From Haloarchaeobius litoreus (GTDB lineage Archaea; Halobacteriota; Halobacteria; Halobacteriales; Natrialbaceae): a DNA stretch of 64,000 nucleotides. The translations under genes were made by a program, and so were the position numbers. Where the stretch lies: contig NZ_JANHJR010000003.1 in the NCBI RefSeq assembly GCF_024495425.1, forward strand, positions 1-64,000. The letters run 5' to 3'. The notes under the pieces were generated by a model that was given only the letters and a program-made list of their open reading frames with translations, was not told the origin of the DNA and did no database searches. Of the stretch, positions 8,613 to 16,246 are shown piece by piece (position 1 is the stretch's first letter; every line of letters begins with the position of its first letter).

Positions 8613-9386
8613 ATGCGACTCACCGAGTTCTGCGAACGACTCGACGACGAGCTCCGGACGGGGGACTTCGCCGACCTCGACGCCAGCGCGAACGGCCTGC
8701 AGGTCGGGCCCGAACGGGGGACCGTCGAGCGCGTCGCCTTCTGCACGGACGGCGTGAGACAGACGTTCGAGCGGGCGGCCGACTGGGGCGCGGACGCCGT
8801 CGTCGTCCACCACGGCATCTCCTGGGGCGGCATCGAACGCATCACCGGCCGGACGTACGGCCGCGTCGCGCCGCTGGTCGACCACGACGTCGCGCTCTAC
8901 GTCTCGCACCTACCGCTCGACTCGCACCCCGAACTCGGCAACGCCGCCGGACTCGCGGACCTGTTGGCGCTGGAAGACCGGGAGCCGTTCGGCCGCGTCG
9001 GCCCGGAGCACGTCGGCCAGCGCGGTCGTGCCAGCGACGCGTTCACCGTCGACGAGTTGCGCGAGACGCTCGCCGGCGAGCTCTCGACCGGCGGCCAGCC
9101 CGTCCGGACCATCGACTTCGGCCCCGACGAGATCCGCGACGTGGCCATCGCCACCGGCGACGGCTCGGACTACGTCCCCGAGGCCGGCGCGAAGGACGTC
9201 GACGCGCTCGTGATGGGTGAGGGCAAGCAGAAGACCTACCACGAGGCTCGCGAGGCCGGCCTGAACGTGTTCCTCGCCGGCCACTACGCCACAGAGACGT
9301 TCGGCGTCCGGAACCTGCAGGACTGGGTCGAGACGTGGGACGAGGGGATAGAGACGACGTTCCTCGACGTTCCAACCGGCCTCTGA
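8613..9386 (+). CDS. Nif3-like dinuclear metal-centre protein
   Basis: A 257-aa protein of the NIF3/DUF34 family, which forms hexamers with two metal ions per subunit. Visible family features are the N-terminal LTEFCERLDDELRTGDFAD, NGLQVG near 30, the VVHHGISWGG histidine pair, a mid-protein HLPLDSHPELGNAAGLA block, and near the C-terminus GEGKQKTYHEA and FLAGHYATETFGV with further histidine and glutamate ligands. Some family members are called GTP cyclohydrolase I type 2, but the reaction is not established. Start chosen at the ATG giving MRLTEFCERL; an in-frame extension to 8511 lacks family similarity. Confidence 0.92.
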   Translation: MRLTEFCERLDDELRTGDFADLDASANGLQVGPERGTVERVAFCTDGVRQTFERAADWGADAVVVHHGISWGGIERITGRTYGRVAPLVDHDVALYVSHLPLDSHPELGNAAGLADLLALEDREPFGRVGPEHVGQRGRASDAFTVDELRETLAGELSTGGQPVRTIDFGPDEIRDVAIATGDGSDYVPEAGAKDVDALVMGEGKQKTYHEAREAGLNVFLAGHYATETFGVRNLQDWVETWDEGIETTFLDVPTGL

Positions 9387-9448
9387 GTCGTTTCGTTCAC
9401 CGCGACGCGGGACGGAACGATTAACTCGACAGCCGGGCGACATCTGTT

Positions 9449-9828
9449 ATGAGCGGCACCACCCTCGACGAAGCGACGCTCTTCGGCGGGGTCGGCGTGG
9501 GCTCTGTCGCCTTCCTCGCCGGGAACCTGCTGACCGGCAGCCTGGTCGTCGCCCGCACCGCCGTCGCGGGCGACGCTCTGCTCACCGACACGTTCACCAG
9601 GGTTGGCTGGCGGTTCTACGCGAGCCGGTCGACGCCGCGGTCACGGGCGCGGCCGTCACGGCCGGATACCTGTTCGGCGCGGTCGCCGGTCGCCTCCTCC
9701 TCGTGACGGTCCTCACCCCACCGTTCCCGGCGGCCCCTGCCCTCGTCGAGACCGTCCTCTACGCCGGGCTCGCCTTCCCCCTCGTCTTCGGTGGCATCGG
9801 CGGCGACCTCGGTGCCCGGGTCGCCTGA
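9449..9828 (+). pseudogene. Frameshifted small membrane protein gene
   Basis: The ATG at 9449 opens a hydrophobic frame (ATLFGGVGVGSVAFLAGNLL, then RTAVAGDALLTDTFT) that turns into arginine/serine-rich nonsense after about 9600. From there the next frame continues as a plausible membrane protein (EPVDAAVTGAAVTAGYLFGA, then GRLLLVTVLTPPF) and stops at 9826-9828. Joining the frames near 9595-9605 by restoring one missing base gives one roughly 126-aa protein with three to four membrane segments. This is either a recent inactivating deletion or a sequencing error. No family is recognised. Confidence 0.6.
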
Positions 9829-9870
9829 GCCGGGGAAAGAGTATTGCCGCCGGCAGGGGTAGCGTGGCCC

Positions 9871-10320
9871 ATGACCCTTCTCGTCCCGTTCGACGGCGCG
9901 GCGCTGTCGACCACCGCACTCCGACGCGCCACCGAGTTCGCGACGTTCCGCGACGAACAGCTGGTCGTCCTCACCGTCGTCCCCGACGACCCCGAGTACG
10001 CCCGCGAGCGCGACTGGTTGGACCCCGGTGACACGTTCGACGTGGGCGTCATCGAGCGCAAGCTCCGCCAGCGCGTGCTCGACCTCGCGCCCGAGGCCGA
10101 CTTCCGCTGCGAGCTCATCGAGAACGTCGAACCCGTCGCCAGCGAGACGACCGACGTGGCTCGTCGCATCCGCGAGGTCGCGGCGGAACTCGACGTCAGC
10201 GTCGTCTTCGTCGGCAGCGAGAACGCCGGGCGCGTGACGAACCCGCTCTCCAGCGTCGGCTCGCCAGTCGCCGACACCCCGCAGTACGACGTGTACATCG
10301 CCCGCCGGCGCGACGAGTGA
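9871..10320 (+). CDS. UspA-family universal stress protein
   Basis: A 149-aa single UspA domain. It opens with MTLLVPFDGAALSTTALRRA, the usual first strand and nucleotide-facing loop, and ends with VVFVGSENAGRVTNPLSSVG, which resembles the ATP-binding G-x-G-x9-GS motif with a longer first spacing. Haloarchaea carry many such proteins, most of unknown role. The last eight codons (IARRRDE and stop) and about 50 bases after them recur at 12664-12740, beyond the next gene. Start taken at the ATG just after GTGGCCC; the frame extends nine codons upstream without family similarity. Confidence 0.88.
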   Translation: MTLLVPFDGAALSTTALRRATEFATFRDEQLVVLTVVPDDPEYARERDWLDPGDTFDVGVIERKLRQRVLDLAPEADFRCELIENVEPVASETTDVARRIREVAAELDVSVVFVGSENAGRVTNPLSSVGSPVADTPQYDVYIARRRDE

Positions 10321-10371
10321 GAACGCTGTTTCTCGCGGGTGATGTCGCTCCGGGTGGCCAACGACGCCGCA
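10295..10371 (+). repeat. Direct repeat 1 (uspA 3' end and downstream bases)
   Basis: About 77 bases that recur at 12664-12740. The first 33 are identical and the rest differ at about ten positions. The repeat spans the last codons of uspA and its 3' flank. Confidence 0.85.
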
Positions 10372-10381
10372 TCGGATTCTC

Positions 10382-12562
10382 CTACACGAGTTCGGCGTCG
10401 ATGGCTTCGCCCGCCCGGTCGACGGCCGCTTCAGCCCGGCTGAGGAGTACAGCCACTGCACCCTCGTCGTAGCCTGCGCCGTCGTCCCCGGACAGGAGTT
10501 CGAGCGCCTCGGTCAGGAAGGAGACGGTGGTCGAGAGCTGGCGGTCGGTCGTGCGGCCGTCGCCACGCTGTGCGGCGGCAGTGGCACCCTCAGCCGCTTC
10601 CAGTGCCTGGGCCAGTCGCTCCCGCACCTCGCCGCCCCCACTGGCCGCGTCCGCGAGAGAACGGGCCAGTTCGAGCAGCGCGACCAGTTCGTCTCGGAGC
10701 GTCGTCGCCAGCGACAGCTTGCCGGTCTCGACGACCTCGCGGACGACGTCCCCGTTCTCGTCGAAGGAGTCCGGTGTCACCCGGTACGCGCCGAGTCGTC
10801 CGTCACCGTCCACGACCTCGACGGTGTAGTGCCCGTCGCGGTGGACGGCGACCGCGAACCGGTCGTCCTCGGCGGGGTCGCCGTCGTAGACGACGCCGGC
10901 GTAGTCCTCGACGACCCGGACGTGGGTGATCCCGTTCGCAGTCCGGCCGTCGCCGCGGATCCACCCGGCGTCCTCGTTCGCGACGAGCGTCAGTTCGCCG
11001 TCCGACCCGGCACGGAACGTCCCGCCCTCGTGGACGAAGCGCTGCGCGAGCGGTGCGTACCCCGGGCCGTTGAGGGCGAGGAGGTGCTCACCGGGGGCGA
11101 CGTGGAGGTAGCCGAAGGCACCATCACGGGTGACCGTCGCGACCGGGTCCTCGCTGGCGAGGCGGACGGCGGCCTCGACCGGCAGCCCGAACAGCGAGAC
11201 GGTCGCGACGTCGGCGAGCGCATCCTGGGCGCTGTCGGCAACGCCGTCGAGTGCACCCGTCGCACCACTCCCGAGCTGTCGGGCCCGCCCGACGACACGG
11301 TCGAGCAGGCCCGACGGCTCGCTCCCGTCGATGTATCGACGGTGGGCGGGGTCGGTGACGTCGTCCAGGGGGTCCGAGAACCGCGGCTGCTGCCAGGGGA
11401 TGCCGACAGACGTGAGAAAGCTGGCGAAGCGGTCCTCGACGAACCCCGGGATGACGAACTCGAAGCTGAGCTGGGGCCCGACGAAGCCGTCGACTGCGTC
11501 GGCGACGTTCGACAGCGGCTCCAGCGTGTACCGGACGTCGGCCTCGGTCGAGCTGTCGACGTGGGCGAAGGTGAGTCCCGGCTCGCGGAGCGGGAGGTCG
11601 GCGGGCGGGCGTGCGAGGTCACGCCAGCCGCTCACGGTCACGCTCTCGTCGACGAAGTCGTCGGTCCCGACCGACAGCGACGGGTGGTCGTCGAGGCGGT
11701 GGCCGTCGAGCTCCGGCATGACGAAGGGGAGTCTGGCCCCCTCGTCGCGGGGCAGCCCGTACGCGAACGGCGACCCCAGGTTCAGGCTGAAGCCAAGGAG
11801 CTCGTTGGTGACGTCCGCGTCCCGGTCACCGGTCGGCAGGCGCTCGAAGCTCGGGAGCAGCTCGTTCACCTCGCTGGCGCTCGAGTGTGAGCCGACCTCG
11901 GTGAGGATGCCCGGGCGGCGGTCGCCACCCAGCGCCGGGTCGCGGAACTCGTTGTTCGGGACGGACCGGGCGTGGGCGCTCGCCGACAGCAACAGCGGCG
12001 CTCCCGTCTCCCGATCGACGAACACCTGGAGAAGCTCCCAGTCGTGCCAGTGGAAGTTGACGGTGAACTGGTCGAACGTGGAGTAGAACCAGTACTGGAG
12101 CGCGTCGACGCCGTCGGCTGCTTCGACGACGTTGTAGAACGCCACCGGGGCGGGGGGTTCCCCCGCCTCCGCGTACGCCGCGGCGTAGCCCTCCAGCGCC
12201 GCGAACCCGTCGACGACCCGGCCCTCGTGGGTCTCGACGACGTACGGTCGCGGGTCGGTCGGGAACCACTTTTCGAGCGTGCCGAAGTAGAGGTCCGGGG
12301 CGTACCGTGCCACCAGTTCGGGGACCTCTTCGGTCGTGTCACCGTCGGCTCGCTCGGTCCCTTCGGATGTGGTCGCCGTTGCGGACGGCGACGGGTCCGT
12401 GTCGCCCCCGTCGTCGTCCCGTGAGAGAGCCCACGCGCCGGCGGCGCCACCCATTCCGACCGTCGCGAGCGCCGCGTACACGAGGAGTCGCCGTCGCCGC
12501 TCGTCGTCGACGTCGCTGTCCTCATCCAGTTCCCCATCCGTCACCCCATCGTTCGTCGACAT
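10382..12562 (-). CDS. Membrane-anchored large protein with HWHDWE motif
   Basis: A 726-aa protein. The N-terminus has an arginine cluster followed by one membrane segment (about residues 24-46, LLVYAALATVGMGGAAGAWA) and a Ser/Thr/Asp-rich linker, so the bulk is probably outside the cell. Around residues 160-182, YWFYSTFDQF and NFHWHDWELLQVFVD resemble the HDWE-type core of Vps62- and NPP1-like proteins; this is resemblance only. The middle resembles a beta-sandwich region and the last 110 residues are alanine-rich helices. It is flanked by two copies of the uspA 3' end, which suggests insertion or duplication. Function unknown. Confidence 0.8.
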   Translation of the reverse strand: MSTNDGVTDGELDEDSDVDDERRRRLLVYAALATVGMGGAAGAWALSRDDDGGDTDPSPSATATTSEGTERADGDTTEEVPELVARYAPDLYFGTLEKWFPTDPRPYVVETHEGRVVDGFAALEGYAAAYAEAGEPPAPVAFYNVVEAADGVDALQYWFYSTFDQFTVNFHWHDWELLQVFVDRETGAPLLLSASAHARSVPNNEFRDPALGGDRRPGILTEVGSHSSASEVNELLPSFERLPTGDRDADVTNELLGFSLNLGSPFAYGLPRDEGARLPFVMPELDGHRLDDHPSLSVGTDDFVDESVTVSGWRDLARPPADLPLREPGLTFAHVDSSTEADVRYTLEPLSNVADAVDGFVGPQLSFEFVIPGFVEDRFASFLTSVGIPWQQPRFSDPLDDVTDPAHRRYIDGSEPSGLLDRVVGRARQLGSGATGALDGVADSAQDALADVATVSLFGLPVEAAVRLASEDPVATVTRDGAFGYLHVAPGEHLLALNGPGYAPLAQRFVHEGGTFRAGSDGELTLVANEDAGWIRGDGRTANGITHVRVVEDYAGVVYDGDPAEDDRFAVAVHRDGHYTVEVVDGDGRLGAYRVTPDSFDENGDVVREVVETGKLSLATTLRDELVALLELARSLADAASGGGEVRERLAQALEAAEGATAAAQRGDGRTTDRQLSTTVSFLTEALELLSGDDGAGYDEGAVAVLLSRAEAAVDRAGEAIDAELV

Positions 12563-12663
12563 GATTCGCTCCCGGAACCATTGGCTGGCCGACTATAACT
12601 GCCTTCCGCGTGGGGTACTCGGGGACGCTACCGGCGTGGGGCACCGGACAGCCGCGACACGTC

Positions 12664-12740
12664 ACATCGCCCGCCGGCGCGACGAGTGAGAACGCTCTTT
12701 TCCGCGGGTGGTGTAGCTCCGGCTGGCCGATGACGACGCA
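12664..12740 (+). repeat. Direct repeat 2 (isolated uspA 3' end copy)
   Basis: Partner of 10295-10371, 2369 bases away in the same orientation. It retains the final uspA codons without any upstream uspA coding sequence, so it is a gene fragment. Confidence 0.85.
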
Positions 12741-12895
12741 CCCGCTCCGAGCCGGGGTGGCTCCCGGCGGTGACGAGCCCTATGAGTGCCGAGGCCAGCA
12801 TTCCATCCATCCGTTCGAGGAGACGACGAGCGAACGTCGGAGACTCGCGGCTCTTGCTGCCGACAGTATCTGCATCCTACCGTCTCTAAGGGCCT

Positions 12896-12907
12896 ACTAA
12901 TAATTAG
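12896..12907 (+). promoter_or_regulatory. TATA-like element for the gene at 12939
   Basis: ACTAATAATTAG lies 32-43 nt before the ATG in otherwise GC-rich DNA, the expected place for a TATA box with a short or absent leader. Confidence 0.45.
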
Positions 12908-12938
12908 AGCACGCCGGCTAGTGGAATCAATCGGAGTG

Positions 12939-13997
12939 ATGGTGTTTATTCTCGATCAGTTCACAGATACAGCCGATGGTTCCGGCGCTTCCGGGGCCGA
13001 CCCCGACAATCCGATGGCCCGGTTGATTCGGTGGGTTCTCCTGTACGGGGACCGGCGGGTACTCGCACTCGTCACCACAATCATCATCCTCTCAGTGCAG
13101 CTTATCATCGGAACCGTCTGGGAGTTCGAGATGGAACGACTCGTCACCGAGACGCGAGCGGTCCAGACCCTGTTCAACACGTTGCTCGGGGGCATCATCC
13201 TCTTCGTCTCGGTGGTGCTCTCGATCAATACTGCGGCCCTCGCCCAGGAGTTCGCTCCGCTCCAGGTCAAACTGGCACGCATCGAGGATTCCATCGGTTT
13301 CCAGGTCGAACTGGAGGAACTCGCAGACGAGGGCGTCAGCCCGTCCGGACTACAGCCGTTCCTCGAGTTCGTTATCGGGGCGATCCACGCCGAAACGGAA
13401 TCACTCCGAACCTCCGATAACTCTACCGACGACGAGCGAGCCAGGGCGGACCTGCTAGCGTTCGTCGACGAGATCAACACCCAGCTGGCGCGGATCGAGA
13501 ATCGCATGAGGAGAACGAACCCGCAGGTCTCTATCGTCCTGTTGAGCACTCTCGAGTACCCCTACGCACGCCACATCAACGTGACCCGCCGCCTGAAGTC
13601 CGTCCACAGGGACGAACTCACGGAATCGGATCGCAGTTCGCTCGCGACACTGCTGAAGGTACTAACGATCCTCGCGTCCGGTCGTGAGTACTTCACGACG
13701 CTGTACTATAAACGGGAGCTCGGGAACCTGTCGAGTAGCCTCCTCGTCCTCTCGCTCCCGGTCATCGTCTTCACGGCGTACGTGCTGCTCGCGATGGATG
13801 CCGGACTCTTTCCGCGAACGACTCTCCTGGGGCTTGGATCGCGGCTCCTCTACGTCAACCTCGCGTTCGTTATCGCGCTCTCGCCCTACGTCCTCCTCAG
13901 TTCGTACATGCTTCGCATCCTCACCGTCTCGAAACATTCCCTCGAATCGACCGTGTTCACCCTCGATTCAGATGTCGAACTGGAGTTCGACTCGTAG
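12939..13997 (+). CDS. Four-helix membrane protein of unknown function
   Basis: A 352-aa protein. Two membrane segments near the N-terminus (about 40-61, VLALVTTIIILSVQLIIGTV; about 75-100, LLGGIILFVSVVLSINTAAL) are followed by a roughly 160-residue charged soluble loop with helical character, then two more segments (about 262-288 and 300-325). The layout recalls small channel or sensor-like membrane proteins but no motif fixes a family. Codon use is somewhat less GC-biased than that of neighbours (for example ATT, TCT and ACT codons), consistent with an accessory gene. The start at MVFILDQF fits the AT-rich promoter-like site; the upstream in-frame extension does not look coding. Confidence 0.7.
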   Translation: MVFILDQFTDTADGSGASGADPDNPMARLIRWVLLYGDRRVLALVTTIIILSVQLIIGTVWEFEMERLVTETRAVQTLFNTLLGGIILFVSVVLSINTAALAQEFAPLQVKLARIEDSIGFQVELEELADEGVSPSGLQPFLEFVIGAIHAETESLRTSDNSTDDERARADLLAFVDEINTQLARIENRMRRTNPQVSIVLLSTLEYPYARHINVTRRLKSVHRDELTESDRSSLATLLKVLTILASGREYFTTLYYKRELGNLSSSLLVLSLPVIVFTAYVLLAMDAGLFPRTTLLGLGSRLLYVNLAFVIALSPYVLLSSYMLRILTVSKHSLESTVFTLDSDVELEFDS

Positions 13998-14108
13998 GAC
14001 ACTCGGCCCACGGTCGACTTACGGACGGAACCGGAATCACGGCGCAGTCGATGGGACCATGATCCGATCGGTGGTTTACACCCCCACCGTCGTAGCTGTT
14101 GACACGGG

Positions 14109-14384
14109 ATGTTCGACCTGCAACTGGACCTCCCGACGGTGCGCTCCACGGCCATGCACAGCGAACTGCTGCAGATCCTGGTCGCCATCAGCGTCCCGTA
14201 CGCGATGTACCGCATCACGCAGATGTCTCAGATGCTGACCTGGCGGGATAGCGCCGTCACCCTCGCGCGGGTCATGACGCCGGTCGTCGTCCTGGCACTC
14301 CAGGGGGTGCTGGGTGGCGCGTCGGTCATCGGTGTCCCGAGTGCGCTCGTGCTCAACTCGCTCGGTGTCATCGTCGTGGAGTGA
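14109..14384 (+). CDS. Small two-helix membrane protein
   Basis: A 91-aa protein. After a short amphipathic N-terminus (MFDLQLDLPTVRSTAMH) there are two hydrophobic stretches: LLQILVAISVPYAMY, then a long one covering VMTPVVVLALQGVLGGASVI. The preceding gap is 111 nt and the gene follows another orphan membrane protein on the same strand. No family recognised; codon usage is typical for the window, which supports a real gene. Confidence 0.55.
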   Translation: MFDLQLDLPTVRSTAMHSELLQILVAISVPYAMYRITQMSQMLTWRDSAVTLARVMTPVVVLALQGVLGGASVIGVPSALVLNSLGVIVVE

Positions 14385-14522
14385 GCGGCGGGTCCGAGAC
14401 CGTCCTCCATCGCCGGAACGTCCAGCCGAGTCGTCGTGCTCGGCTGTATACGCGGTCGGCGGGAGAACACCCCCGCCATCGGTGGTGGGCCCGTCGCGGC
14501 AACGCCGACACCAACATGAACA

Positions 14523-14531
14523 TTTATGATA
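14523..14531 (+). promoter_or_regulatory. TATA-like element (TTTATGATA) before small ORFs
   Basis: TTTATGATA ends 24 nt before the ATG at 14556, the spacing seen for leaderless haloarchaeal transcripts. It is the main reason to consider the two short ORFs real. Confidence 0.5.
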
Positions 14532-14555
14532 GATTGGTGCAGAGGTAGGGGCACG

Positions 14556-14645
14556 ATGAGTCACGTACTCGCAGCACGCGCGGCCAACCCGGCACCGAAT
14601 CGACCGCAGGCGACCACAACACCACCCAGACGACCCACCACATGA
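14556..14645 (+). CDS. Possible 29-aa leaderless small protein
   Basis: An ATG about 25-30 nt downstream of a TATA-like element opens a 29-codon frame (MSHVLAARAANPAPN..., proline/arginine-rich). Its TGA overlaps the ATG of the next ORF as ATGA (14642-14645). It could be a translated leader peptide coupled to the following gene, or chance. No similarity recognised. Confidence 0.3.
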   Translation: MSHVLAARAANPAPNRPQATTTPPRRPTT

Positions 14646-14857
14646 GCACACGTACCGACGCCACCAGCACGAGTCCGCGCATCGACGAGTCGCCCGACTT
14701 CTCCCGCCCCGAACCGACGAGCGACCCCGAACGCGATTCTCCACCCACGGACGTCTCCTGGACCGCCCAGTGCCAGCGCCAGTTCGACACCGCCGACACC
14801 GGCCGCTGCAAGAACCTCGCCGACGACGGGAACGAGTCGATGCACGACGGCGTCTGA
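14642..14857 (+). CDS. Small acidic hypothetical protein
   Basis: A 71-aa hydrophilic protein rich in Asp, Ser, Thr and Pro in the first half, with a more structured C-terminal part containing two cysteines (AQCQRQFDTADTGRCKNLA). It overlaps a 29-codon ORF by ATGA, so translation could be coupled. The acidic composition and GC-ending codons are typical of haloarchaeal coding DNA. No family recognised. Confidence 0.45.
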   Translation: MSTRTDATSTSPRIDESPDFSRPEPTSDPERDSPPTDVSWTAQCQRQFDTADTGRCKNLADDGNESMHDGV

Positions 14858-14928
14858 ACCGTCCACCGAAGCCGCCGACGCCCTCCAACCCGCACGTATG
14901 AGCGACCTGACGTGATGAGCCCGTGTAG

Positions 14929-15063
14929 AGCGATGGTGGGGACGACCTCCACGACCGGACCGTCCGGGGGAAGGCGTACGTGAACGACCTCCGGAACGAG
15001 TTCGTGTTCGAATCGGACGTGACCGGGCGCGCGCTGGCCGCCTTCGAGGACCACGAATCGAGT
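14929..15063 (+). pseudogene. Gene remnant
   Basis: After the TAG at 14926-14928, one frame reads SDGGDDLHDRTVRGKAYVND and continues NEFVFESDVTGRALAAFEDH. This looks like genuine haloarchaeal coding sequence, but there is no start codon with a promoter and the reading degenerates after about 15065. A short ATG frame at 14898 (MSDLT, then two stops) may be the broken beginning. Parent gene not identified. The rest of the gap to 15185 shows nothing else. Confidence 0.35.
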
Positions 15064-15185
15064 CGCCGCGGGTGCCGGGCGGCGTCGACGCTGGCGGCGA
15101 GTGAGTCCGCGGGTCTCCCTCTCCCCGGTCGGTCACCGCGTCGCAGGGGCCGGGAGCGATTCGACGACGGCCGAACCGCTCCGGA

Positions 15186-16103
15186 CTACCCGCCGAGCGA
15201 CTCGAACCGGTCGGCATCGATGGGCTCCGAGTCGGCCCTCACCGAGGCGTAGACGCGTTCGGCCCACTCGCGGGCGATGGGAGAGTCGGTGTCGACGAAC
15301 ACCTGCATCTGGCCGGTCCGCTCGTCGTAGCCGCCGATACCGACGCGGTCGTCGAAGAGCGCGAGCCCGTAGGGGAGGTCGTCCCGGGTCCGGAGCGTGA
15401 GGTGCCCGCGTTCGACGGCCTCGGCGGCCCGTTCGGGGTAGGTCTCGAACAGTTTCTCGACGATGCTCGGGAGGTAGATGACCTCGCTGTCGGTCCCGTC
15501 GAACAGCCGCTGGTGGAACGCGCCGAGGACGAGCGGGGCCATGTGTGTGGTGTTGAACCCGCGGAACGTCCCGGAGTCGTCGACGAGTGCGACGAACCGC
15601 TCGACGGGCCGGTACGGGGCGTCGGGTGCGGCGACGGTGACCGTGGCGTCGACGAACGGCTCGACGACGAACTCCTGGTGGTCCTCGCAGATGGCGTCCA
15701 GCAGCGGTCCGAGCCGGTGGACGGTCCCGACGTTGGCCTCGAACCGGAGGACCTCGTCGGCGACGGCCTCGCCACGACCGGTGAGCTGGAACCGTCCCTC
15801 GACCTTCTCGACGAGTCCCTGGTCGTCGAGCCACTGGGTCAGGCGGTGGCTCGTGGCGCGCGAGACGTCGAGGCGCTCCTCGATCTCCCGGCGGTCCAGC
15901 GGTTCCCGGCGGAGCGACTCCAGAACGGGACCGTGGCGGACGAGGTCGCCGAGGAAGTCGGTCCCGAGACGCTCGCCAGCCCCGTCGAGACGCCGTCCGA
16001 GGTGCTGCCGGCTCCGCGCGTTCTCGAGCAGCGCCTCGAGTATCGGCGAGCCGGGCCCGGGACGGGGTCGGTCGGCTCCCCAGCCGTCTTCGTCGGTTCC
16101 CAT
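15186..16103 (-). CDS. Winged-helix transcriptional regulator (MTH313/DUF1724-like)
   Basis: A 305-aa regulator. An N-terminal winged helix (about 55-115: EIEERLDVSRATSHRLTQWL, then a GLVEKVEGRFQLTGRGE wing) is followed by a roughly 180-residue C-terminal domain of the kind attached to archaeal HTH proteins annotated as DUF1724 or methanogen-type regulators (FNTTHMAPLVLGAFHQRLFD, GHLTLRTRDDLPYGLALFDD). Such proteins are common in haloarchaea; few have known targets. It is transcribed divergently from the FAD oxidoreductase gene, whose promoter it might control. No operator was recognised. Confidence 0.85.
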   Translation of the reverse strand: MGTDEDGWGADRPRPGPGSPILEALLENARSRQHLGRRLDGAGERLGTDFLGDLVRHGPVLESLRREPLDRREIEERLDVSRATSHRLTQWLDDQGLVEKVEGRFQLTGRGEAVADEVLRFEANVGTVHRLGPLLDAICEDHQEFVVEPFVDATVTVAAPDAPYRPVERFVALVDDSGTFRGFNTTHMAPLVLGAFHQRLFDGTDSEVIYLPSIVEKLFETYPERAAEAVERGHLTLRTRDDLPYGLALFDDRVGIGGYDERTGQMQVFVDTDSPIAREWAERVYASVRADSEPIDADRFESLGG

Positions 16104-16246
16104 GGCCGGTTCTACGTGGACCTACGCGACGACGGGTAGTAACTCTCCGTGTACGAGTCCGGACAGTTCACGACGTGAGACGGCATTCACGTCGCGAACA
16201 TCGTCCGATGGGTGAGGCCAACAGCCGCGCTGCCGTCTGTTCGGCT

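Larger units (their letters stand above)
12563..12938. other. 376-base intergenic region with uspA-tail repeat and promoter-like site
   Basis: No gene is supported. It holds the second uspA 3'-end copy (12664-12740), which still encodes IARRRDE and the stop but nothing of the rest of uspA, and an AT-rich promoter-like string ACTAATAATTAG (12896-12907) before the gene at 12939. Confidence 0.6.

Noticed and set aside
12336-12689. Plus-strand ORF ending in IARRRDE
   Set aside because: Only the last codons match uspA, because of the duplicated tail. The rest is antisense to the HWHDWE gene, so it is a fragment and not a gene.
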